Shown here piece by piece: positions 8,353 through 14,261 of a stretch of 28,579 bases of DNA. The DNA is from a virus: positions 1-28,579 of IMG/VR virus record IMGVR_UViG_3300030429_000009, one strand, 5' to 3'. A model generated the notes under the pieces. That model did no database searches. It had not been told where the DNA came from and was given only the letters and a program-made list of their open reading frames with translations. A program made the position numbers and the translations under genes. Position 1 is the first letter of the stretch, and every line of letters starts with the position of its first letter.

Positions 8353-8403
8353 GGTTTCAGGAGTGCGCGCTGTTCAGCGGATGCCAGCCCGCGCGCGGGG
8401 CAA

Positions 8404-8580
8404 TTACTTTTTGTCTGCGCCGCTCTCCGGCTGCGTCACACGCTCCCAGCCCAAGGCCAGCCACGCATCTACGTCAGCCACCAGAGGCCGCGCTGTGGCC
8501 CCTTGCGCCGCGCCTTGCGTGCGGCCCGTCGCGATAAGATCGACGCGCTCCGCCAACTTGGCGGTCCGGTTCTTTGCCAT
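8404..8580 (-). CDS. Small tail-region protein, hypothetical
   Basis: A 58-residue protein starting at the ATG at 8580 (MAKNRTAKLAERVDLIATGR). AAGGAG lies nine bases upstream, which decides this start over a longer version. It is basic at the N-terminus and ends in GWERVTQPESGADKK. It lies between the tail terminator and tail tube genes, and a terminator hairpin follows it. I do not recognise the family; a role in head-tail or tail assembly is suggested only by position. Confidence 0.65.
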   Translation of the reverse strand: MAKNRTAKLAERVDLIATGRTQGAAQGATARPLVADVDAWLALGWERVTQPESGADKK

Positions 8581-8582
8581 GG

Positions 8583-8987
8583 TCAAGACTCCTTCAGCGC
8601 CCGGTATGTGATCCGCACCGGAATCCGCCACGACACAGCGTCGGGAAAGCCTTGCAAAACCTCGGGCGGTTGCATGATTGTGATCTCGCCGCCGGTCACG
8701 GCCAGCCGCAAGCCCATCGGGAAGTGTTCCGCCACATCGTCGGCCAGCCTTTCCGCCGCAACGGTGAATTCATCCAGTTCCGAGACCACCGTCACAAGAT
8801 ATTGCCCGTTGCTGATAGCAAAATCACCGGCAACGGTCGGGTCTGTTCGGCTGCCCCGCACTACCTGCGGAAAGAGGTAGGGCATGGCAGGCGTTATCTT
8901 GTGGTTCGGCCATGCAATCGGCGGCAAGGGGAACATATCGCCAAGGTGAGCGCCAAGAGCGATCGAGATATCGGATTCCCTGATCAT
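8583..8987 (-). CDS. Tail terminator protein (gpU / DUF4128-like)
   Basis: A 134-residue protein two genes before the tail tube gene, the usual place for the terminator that stops tail growth and docks the tail to the head. It begins MIRESDISIALGAHLGDMFP, followed by PYLFPQVVRGSRTDPTVAG and the long helix FTVAAERLADDVAEHF, then a strand pair ending WRIPVRITYRAL. This mix of strands with one long helix fits DUF4128/gpU-like proteins. GAGG precedes the ATG by eight bases, and the start overlaps the TGA of the preceding gene. Confidence 0.7.
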   Translation of the reverse strand: MIRESDISIALGAHLGDMFPLPPIAWPNHKITPAMPYLFPQVVRGSRTDPTVAGDFAISNGQYLVTVVSELDEFTVAAERLADDVAEHFPMGLRLAVTGGEITIMQPPEVLQGFPDAVSWRIPVRITYRALKES

Positions 8988-9403
8988 CGGCGCAACCTCT
9001 TGACGTTCTTTTCAACAAACTCGCTGAACCGTTCCGCGTTCCGGCTGACAAAGAAGCGCCCCGGCACCTGCGTTCCGTTCTCTGCGGTGAAGCCAACCTC
9101 CATCGGCATGGCGTGCGGCGCAGTCCATGTGAACCGCTGCACGCCGCCGATTTCCATCCCCGCAATGGCCACGACATAGGCGTCCTTGCCCGACGCTCCA
9201 TCAACCTCGAGGCTGTTGATCAGCTCGGCCTCGGCCACTGGAATCTTGCCTTCAACAAAGCCCGATCCGCCAGCGGTGATGCCCTGCTGCGGGGTCTGCG
9301 CCCCCTCCATGACGTCCTGCACCGATTCCGAGGCGACAAACTGCATTTCCTTGGTCAACAGCGCCTCGATATCCTTGAGTTGCGCCGCAAAAGTCTTGAC
9401 CAT
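8984..9403 (-). CDS. Head-tail connector (HK97 gp10-like)
   Basis: A 139-residue protein starting at the ATG at 9403 (MVKTFAAQLKDIEALLTKEM), which overlaps the TGA of the minor head gene. An N-terminal helix (residues 1-30), a beta-rich middle (VEGKIPVAEAELINSL, GKDAYVVAIAGMEIGG) and a basic C-terminal helix ending KNVKRLRR match the small neck proteins of the HK97 gp10 family. These join the head to the tail terminator ring. The tail terminator gene follows, which supports the call. An upstream in-frame extension overlaps the minor head gene and lacks a better ribosome site. Confidence 0.65.
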   Translation of the reverse strand: MVKTFAAQLKDIEALLTKEMQFVASESVQDVMEGAQTPQQGITAGGSGFVEGKIPVAEAELINSLEVDGASGKDAYVVAIAGMEIGGVQRFTWTAPHAMPMEVGFTAENGTQVPGRFFVSRNAERFSEFVEKNVKRLRR

Positions 9404-10398
9404 CAGTCCCGCCTCAACCTGACCCGGTAAACCGCAATGCACTTGCAGAACGCCGAATGCTTGGCCCCGCCACGCTGATCGTGCGGGTGTGACATGCTGG
9501 CATCGGCAAAAACGAAATCCTCGTCAAAGTCGATCACGGTGCCATCCATGGCGCTGTGATCTGGCCTGTTGTTCTCTTGTGGGCTTTTCTGCCAGCGCTT
9601 CGTCACGGCCTCTACATCGGCCCGGTCGCGCACCTGGCGCATGGCCTCAGAGCGCCCCGCCGCCTGAGCCGTGAAGGTCTCGTTCTGCGCGATCAGCCGC
9701 CCCCGATGGGCAAGCATGCGGTCCTTATAGCGTCCCGTTATCTGGTCAATCTCGGCCTGCGTCAGAGCCTTGCCGCTCTTCATCGCCCGCCTGACCTTCG
9801 CGTCAAACCTCTTGTCCCTCAGCTTGCGGGTAAAGTAGTTCCCATCGAGATTGGTTAGCTCCGACCGGGCGCTTATGGCATAGTCTGTCTGCTCTGCGGT
9901 CAGCCCTAGAATGCCGCCACGACGCTGCCCGCCAATCATCTGCCCGGTGATCTCACGCGCAACGGCTCGCGTGCCCCGGTTTTCCTGCAACCCCGCCACC
10001 AGTGCCTTGCGCGTGGCGTTCAGGCTGTCCTCTACGATCCCCTGCACCAGCGTAGCGCTATGCTCTGCCAACCAAGCCTGCGCCCGAGGATGCAGCCCGT
10101 CGAACGCGAACACGCCCGCTATCGTCGCGGGCAGGATAGGTGCCACCAGATCGGCCCCGGCAACATAGGCGCTGCGCACCGCGTCGGTCAGCGGGAAAAG
10201 CGCCGCCTGATTGAGCCGCAAGAGTTGCACCGCACGCTCAATGTCGCGGGCGTCTAGAGCGGCGATGAGTGCGCCTTGGTCGACACTGCCCCGCGCCCGC
10301 TGAATGGCCTCCTGGAACGCCTTGCGAATGCGCGGGTCATAGGTTCTCAGCAGCGCCTCCACTTGGCGGCGCTGGTCCGGCGTCGGTTTGCGGCCCAT
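9403..10398 (-). CDS. Minor head protein (Mu F / SPP1 gp7-like)
   Basis: A 331-residue, helix-rich basic protein. The C-terminal region (about 225-331) holds the recognisable part: AQNETFTAQAAGRSEAMRQ, KRWQKSPQENNRPDHSAMDG, and an ending with CKCIAVYRVRLRRD, which is the usual pattern of the phage Mu F-like head morphogenesis domain (PF04233). These minor head proteins attach to the portal and help DNA delivery. Here the gene lies after the connector genes rather than directly after the portal, which is a less common place. The ATG at 10398 follows the TGA of a small gene by a base or two. Confidence 0.75.
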   Translation of the reverse strand: MGRKPTPDQRRQVEALLRTYDPRIRKAFQEAIQRARGSVDQGALIAALDARDIERAVQLLRLNQAALFPLTDAVRSAYVAGADLVAPILPATIAGVFAFDGLHPRAQAWLAEHSATLVQGIVEDSLNATRKALVAGLQENRGTRAVAREITGQMIGGQRRGGILGLTAEQTDYAISARSELTNLDGNYFTRKLRDKRFDAKVRRAMKSGKALTQAEIDQITGRYKDRMLAHRGRLIAQNETFTAQAAGRSEAMRQVRDRADVEAVTKRWQKSPQENNRPDHSAMDGTVIDFDEDFVFADASMSHPHDQRGGAKHSAFCKCIAVYRVRLRRD

Positions 10399-10399
10399 G

Positions 10400-10573
10400 T
10401 CAGCCCCTGTTAGATTGTCCAGCCATCCATGCGGCGCGCATCAGCGCATCGCCCGCGGCGAAAAACTCTGGCGGCAATGACGCCACAAGAAGAGCCGAAG
10501 CCAGATCCCCACGCTCGACGTGCCAGACAATCGCAAACGCTTGGTAGGGGCTAGGATTCAAGTTCGACCTCAT
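10400..10573 (-). CDS. Small connector-region protein, hypothetical
   Basis: A 57-codon open frame filling the gap between the head-closure-like gene and the minor head gene. The ATG at 10573 lies inside the end of the upstream gene; an internal TTG four codons later has GAGG six bases upstream and may be the real start. The protein reads MRSNLNPSPYQAFAIVWHVE, then ALLVASLPPEFFAAGDALMR, and ends AAWMAGQSNRG. It is helical and has good third-position GC. Its TGA lies right before the next ATG, so it fits the tight operon. The function is unknown. Confidence 0.6.
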   Translation of the reverse strand: MRSNLNPSPYQAFAIVWHVERGDLASALLVASLPPEFFAAGDALMRAAWMAGQSNRG

Positions 10574-10916
10574 AGAGCAGATCCACTCCGCCCGGCGCCA
10601 GCGGCATGATGACCTGAATTACATGGTCCACACCGCGAACCGTGATCACGTCTTTCTTCTGCGGCACCACGCCCGTTGCAGCGATGGTCAGCACCCGCGC
10701 TTGACGTGTGACCAACCCCCCCGGAGCATACCGATCTTTGATGCCGTCGTCTATCACCGTGACGGTAAACGGGACCGGCGACGGGACCGGCACAAAGCCA
10801 ACCTCCTCGGGTGATTGCGGCCCGCCCGTTCCGGGGCGCGTGATCGTCGCGGAAAAGCCTACCTCAGCGATGCCCGCCGCCACCTCTGCGGCTATGGCCG
10901 TCCAGTTCTCGGCCAT
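10551..10916 (-). CDS. Head closure / connector protein, putative
   Basis: A 121-residue protein in the connector cluster. It starts MAENWTAIAAEVAAGIAEVG and has a beta-rich core (PVPFTVTVIDDGIKDRY, ARVLTIAATGVV, KKDVITVRGVDHVIQVIM) that ends DLLYEVELES. The repeated strands resemble an SH3- or stopper-like fold as found in head completion proteins that close the portal channel. No diagnostic motif is visible, so the role rests on gene order between the adaptor and the neck protein. Start and stop overlap its neighbours by one to a few bases. Confidence 0.6.
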   Translation of the reverse strand: MAENWTAIAAEVAAGIAEVGFSATITRPGTGGPQSPEEVGFVPVPSPVPFTVTVIDDGIKDRYAPGGLVTRQARVLTIAATGVVPQKKDVITVRGVDHVIQVIMPLAPGGVDLLYEVELES

Positions 10917-11311
10917 CAGACCACACTAACCGCTGGCATGCCCCAACGGGTCAGAGGCACCAATAGCGCCTCAATCGCCGGGGACGTGGGCAGCATGTCA
11001 TCAGCATCACCCTTGCCAGACGTGACCGGCGTCCACTTGATGCTGCCCACTCCGGTCAGCACCTTGACCTGCGACGGCGTAAAGGTCGTGGCCCAGAAAC
11101 CCGGCGTGGTCAGTTCAAACGCAGCGGCGATATAAGTCGCCTCCTCAACCTCGGGCGCGGTGTCGTCGTAATCTGCCAGAAAGCGCATGACATAGCGTGT
11201 GCGGATATAGTCGGACGCCCGCACCAGCGCCTGTGTCGAGGTTGCCTCGTTGGGCACCGTCAGCCCGCGCAGGGCCGCGTATGTGGTCCAATCCGCGAGG
11301 GTGCCGTACAT
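10916..11311 (-). CDS. Head-tail adaptor (DnaT-like family)
   Basis: A 131-residue protein beginning MYGTLADWTTYAALRGLTVP. The pattern of an N-terminal helix, then LVRASDYIRTRYVMRFLADY, then EEATYIAAAFELTTPGFWA, is typical of the phage proteins called 'DnaT-like ssDNA binding' (PF20557), which are in fact head-tail adaptors that bind under the portal. It lies after the small protein that follows the capsid gene and before the closure-like protein, the expected place for the adaptor. Confidence 0.7.
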   Translation of the reverse strand: MYGTLADWTTYAALRGLTVPNEATSTQALVRASDYIRTRYVMRFLADYDDTAPEVEEATYIAAAFELTTPGFWATTFTPSQVKVLTGVGSIKWTPVTSGKGDADDMLPTSPAIEALLVPLTRWGMPAVSVV

Positions 11312-11313
11312 GA

Positions 11314-11517
11314 TCAGTCAGCCTTTGCCTTAGGCTTGGATGCGGCCTTTACGGGGCCGTCCTCGACCAGATCGCCGCTCACCAGCCAAGCCTTGACGAC
11401 GGGGGATGCCTTGAGCGCCGTCAAGTCGTCGTTCTCAATCTCCAGCGACCCGCCCGCCGGAACCACAACATCAGGCGAAAGGCCCAAGTCGCTCTTGGTC
11501 GTGTTCGTGATTTTCAT
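11314..11517 (-). CDS. Small protein after the major capsid gene, hypothetical
   Basis: A 67-residue protein starting MKITNTTKSDLGLSPDVVVP, with GAGGAG-like sequence about ten bases upstream. Residues 1-35 look like two or three beta strands with a DLGLSPDVVVPAGGSLEIE pattern seen in small head-fibre or cement-type proteins. The C-terminus is a charged, lysine- and alanine-rich tail (KAASKPKAKAD). It could decorate the capsid or be a linker protein, but I cannot assign it. A perfect GC-rich hairpin separates it from the capsid gene. Confidence 0.65.
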   Translation of the reverse strand: MKITNTTKSDLGLSPDVVVPAGGSLEIENDDLTALKASPVVKAWLVSGDLVEDGPVKAASKPKAKAD

Positions 11518-11544
11518 GGTCTCTACTCCTCTGGGATGCTTTGG

Positions 11545-11567
11545 AAAGGGGCGGCGCGAGCCGCCCC
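11545..11567 (-). terminator. GC-rich hairpin after the major capsid gene (weak terminator)
   Basis: GGGGCGGC and GCCGCCCC form a perfect eight-base stem with a TCGC loop, followed only by TTT. The stem is very stable but the T-run is short, so it may protect the capsid mRNA end or cause partial termination. Confidence 0.55.
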
Positions 11568-11580
11568 TCGAAAAGCACCC

Positions 11581-12531
11581 TTAGATTCCGTCGCCGTAGC
11601 TGACGGCCTTGGGCAGTCGCACATCAAGACCACCAAGGCGGAACATGCCAGGCACGGTGAACTGGAAGCCCTCAATCTGCACCGGGAAAAACCGATGAAC
11701 CATTGGGATATGCAGCTTGAGCACGTCCGGAGCACGACGGTAGGCGATCATGCGCGCCGTGCTGCCTGCGCCCTTGGTGAGCAGGCCACGCTTGCCACGG
11801 ATCATCAACGGCTGGCCTGTCTGCGCCGTATAGACATTCGCACGCTGGATAAATTCCAGAATGGTCATGTTCGTGTCGGTCAGGCGGGTAGACGCGATGT
11901 AGTTGAACCGCTCAGTCGGCAGGATCAGCGTATCGGCAAGCTCGGTTTCCTTGGTGGCAGTCACGATGCCAGTCAGGAGCGCATTCACGTCACGGATGAT
12001 CTGATCCGGTGACTTGGTTGCCCAAGTGGTCGCGGAGCCAGTCCCGTCCGCAGCGACCGAGGCCGCAGGAACGCCGGTGTAGGCATAAAGCCCCTCGAAT
12101 CCCTTGTCGGAATCCCCATTCAGCGCCACGCCATAGACCATTTCCTCATAGGCGCGGCGCGCAATGCGTGCCTTCTCACCATCCAAAGAAATGCCCAACA
12201 GGCGAGCCTGATTGACTTCCTCATAGCCATAGCCGTAGCCAATGCCAGCGGAGTGAACAGCGGTTTCATGCTGGTTCATCTGCGTGCCGACGACAGGGAA
12301 GTCCTTGCCGTTGCCGTTGAGCCAAGCCGCCTTGCCCGCACCGTCCATCGAGTAGTAGGTGACGGACTTCGAGAACTCGCCCGCGCTGGTATCGACCGGC
12401 ACAAGCTCGGCGTAATTCAGCTCGGGATACTTGAAGCGATAGACCTCGGCCTCGATGTGGCTGGTCTGTTTGACTGCGAAGCCCAAGGACGCCTGCATTG
12501 CGTCGTTGAACTGCTTTGTGGTCATGTTCAT
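11581..12531 (-). CDS. Major capsid protein (DUF2184-like, HK97 fold expected)
   Basis: A 316-residue protein preceded by GGAGG seven bases before its ATG, one of the best ribosome sites in the window, as expected for the most abundant virion protein. The sequence (residues 20-60 ESEV-type strand with YRFKYPELNYAELVPVDTSA, YGYGYEEVNQARLLG, and the ending GMFRLGGLDVRLPKAVSYGD) matches the DUF2184 family of capsid proteins. There is no delta-domain-like N-terminal extension, in keeping with a separate scaffold upstream. It follows the protease-scaffold and decoration genes. A stem-loop follows the gene. Confidence 0.85.
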   Translation of the reverse strand: MNMTTKQFNDAMQASLGFAVKQTSHIEAEVYRFKYPELNYAELVPVDTSAGEFSKSVTYYSMDGAGKAAWLNGNGKDFPVVGTQMNQHETAVHSAGIGYGYGYEEVNQARLLGISLDGEKARIARRAYEEMVYGVALNGDSDKGFEGLYAYTGVPAASVAADGTGSATTWATKSPDQIIRDVNALLTGIVTATKETELADTLILPTERFNYIASTRLTDTNMTILEFIQRANVYTAQTGQPLMIRGKRGLLTKGAGSTARMIAYRRAPDVLKLHIPMVHRFFPVQIEGFQFTVPGMFRLGGLDVRLPKAVSYGDGI

Positions 12532-12543
12532 TTGTCAGCCTCC

Positions 12544-13026
12544 TTAGCTGGCACCGGCCACAGCCGGAACGTCGAGATCGACGCGGATTGCGGCAAGAGC
12601 GCCATTGGCCGCGCTGGTTTCCCAGCGGCAACCGGCCAGCCGGAGCGAGCCATTGGTGCCAGCGTCGGCATTCGAGAACGTGCCGTCAGACACGCGAACC
12701 CAGACGGGATCACCAGCAGCAACGCCGCCCGCATCCGTCACCGTGACCCAGATCACGCCCTTGCGCATCAGCAAAGCCGATTCCCCGGCGGCAAAGGTGT
12801 CTGCTGTCGCAGACTGGTCGCGAACGGTGATGCCAATCACGGCATCGGTGGACGCGGCAACCTCGTCACACTCTTTGTCCGCGGTGCCCTGAATGACAGG
12901 CACGCCAAAGCCGATGCCGCCCGTGGTCTCAACCTCACGGCTGATAAGGACGTTCGGCTCGCCATTGGCGATCATCCCGACATAGGCCGCAGCCATGTTG
13001 TCGAGGTAGGTCGATTGAACAGCCAT
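12544..13026 (-). CDS. Capsid decoration / structural cement protein
   Basis: A 160-residue protein between the protease-scaffold and capsid genes. It starts MAVQSTYLDNMAAAYVGMIA and is beta-rich and glycine/alanine-rich (GVPVIQGTADKECDEVAAST, then GITVRDQSATADTFAAGESA, then WVRVSDGTFSNADAG). Such proteins in this position (DUF2190-like or 'structural cement Gp24') bind the outside of the capsid lattice and brace it against DNA pressure. GGAGG lies seven bases before the ATG, inside the end of the upstream gene, so strong expression is expected. Confidence 0.7.
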   Translation of the reverse strand: MAVQSTYLDNMAAAYVGMIANGEPNVLISREVETTGGIGFGVPVIQGTADKECDEVAASTDAVIGITVRDQSATADTFAAGESALLMRKGVIWVTVTDAGGVAAGDPVWVRVSDGTFSNADAGTNGSLRLAGCRWETSAANGALAAIRVDLDVPAVAGAS

Positions 13027-13028
13027 TC

Positions 13029-13586
13029 TCAGGCCTCCTTTTTCACGGGCTCACCGCGATATGCGGTTTGCAGGTTGATCAGGCTTTCGGCATAGGCCTT
13101 GTCCGCCACGGTCATGCCGTCATGCGATACCACGCCGCGCGAAATGGCATCCGCAACCGGGTCAGCCTTGGCTGCATCCTCGGCCAAGATGTCAAAGCGC
13201 GCGTCGATATACGCCTCGGACTTGCCAGTGACCGCTTCATCGCCCAGCTTGGCGACCACGACGGCCTTGCGCAGCGCCGCGTCAGTCATGCCGGTGGGTT
13301 TCACCTCATCGGTGATTTTTGCGGCCTTGGTCTCAAGGGCCACGCGATCTGCGACCAGCTTTGCCTTGTCCTCGTCGCTGAGAATTTTGCCCTCAAGCTC
13401 CTTGATCTTGGCGTCCTTGGTGGCGATCTCCTTGTCCTTCGCCGCGATGGCGTCGGCGTGGATCTTGGCTGCGTCGGTTACAGCCTTGGCCTGATCGGCC
13501 TTGAACTGCTCGATGATGGCTGCGTCAGCGACCGCGACTTGCGCGGCCTTGTCACCCAGCACCACCGTCTTGAGAGCGTCAGACAT
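13029..13586 (-). CDS. Nested in-frame scaffold protein (internal start)
   Basis: An internal ATG at codon 226 of the protease-scaffold gene is preceded by AAGGAG with a six-base spacer (AAAAAGGAGACTGAA before ATG). Translation from there gives a 185-residue protein beginning MSDALKTVVLGDKAAQVAVA that holds the whole coiled-coil region and none of the protease. This is the layout of lambda C/Nu3, in which the scaffold is made separately from the same frame. It would be made in excess, assemble with the capsid protein, and then be cleaved out. The ribosome site is seen; production of the short form is inferred. Confidence 0.65.
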   Translation of the reverse strand: MSDALKTVVLGDKAAQVAVADAAIIEQFKADQAKAVTDAAKIHADAIAAKDKEIATKDAKIKELEGKILSDEDKAKLVADRVALETKAAKITDEVKPTGMTDAALRKAVVVAKLGDEAVTGKSEAYIDARFDILAEDAAKADPVADAISRGVVSHDGMTVADKAYAESLINLQTAYRGEPVKKEA

Positions 13587-14261
13587 TTCAGTCTCCTTTT
13601 TCCTGCTCTTTTCGGGGTAGATCGGGGCCGCGCCCCATTTGGCCGCACCGTCACCAATGCGGAACTCGTCGCCAGCGCGCCCTGCGGGCACGACAGCAAT
13701 ATGGTCGATATAGATATCACGCTGAATTGCGTCGTATGGCGTTCCATCCTCGGTGACGCCGGGAGTGCGATCAATCTTGGCCACATACCCCGCCGATAGC
13801 TGTCTCGCCGTGCCCGATTCCAGCTTGTCCACAAGCGATTTGGCCGAAACGGTCAGGTCGATCTGAACCGCCTCCCCATCGCGCTGCACGCCCATGACGG
13901 TGCCACGAGCAAAGGAATCCCAATTGTCCGCAGTGACGCGTTCACCGGGGTGGCCGTCAGTGATCGGCTTGCCCTTGTAACTGGCCAGCGAGTCCATGCG
14001 CATGACCTCATCAAGCGGGCGATAGACCGCAACGCGCTCCTTTTCCGGCCAATCCATTTCGTCGCCAGTGTAGATTTGAATGCCAGTGCGCGCCGCCTTT
14101 ACCCGCCCAGCCAGATAGCCATCCTTGTGACGCTTGACGCCGGTCAGTGCGCTGGCGTCGATTACCTCTGTGAAGGCAACGCGCCCCGTGCGGTCCTGAT
14201 CGGCGATGGCTACGTCTGCGGCGATCTGCTCTCCATCCTCGGCAATGCGACGGTCGGTCAT
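13029..14261 (-). CDS. Prohead protease-scaffold fusion (DUF2213)
   Basis: A 410-residue protein made of two parts. Residues about 20-210 are a DUF2213-type prohead protease region, with FTEVIDASALTGVKRHKDGY, YKGKPITDGHPGERV and the conserved QLSAGY and YIDHIAVVPAGRAG segments, which hold the likely catalytic serine and histidine. Residues about 226-410 are charged and alanine-rich with a coiled coil (about 255-310, repeated KDKEIATKDAKIKEL), as in scaffolding proteins. The protease would mature the prohead and remove the scaffold. An internal ATG with a strong ribosome site at the junction probably makes the scaffold alone. The ATG at 14261 overlaps the portal stop. Confidence 0.8.
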   Translation of the reverse strand: MTDRRIAEDGEQIAADVAIADQDRTGRVAFTEVIDASALTGVKRHKDGYLAGRVKAARTGIQIYTGDEMDWPEKERVAVYRPLDEVMRMDSLASYKGKPITDGHPGERVTADNWDSFARGTVMGVQRDGEAVQIDLTVSAKSLVDKLESGTARQLSAGYVAKIDRTPGVTEDGTPYDAIQRDIYIDHIAVVPAGRAGDEFRIGDGAAKWGAAPIYPEKSRKKETEMSDALKTVVLGDKAAQVAVADAAIIEQFKADQAKAVTDAAKIHADAIAAKDKEIATKDAKIKELEGKILSDEDKAKLVADRVALETKAAKITDEVKPTGMTDAALRKAVVVAKLGDEAVTGKSEAYIDARFDILAEDAAKADPVADAISRGVVSHDGMTVADKAYAESLINLQTAYRGEPVKKEA

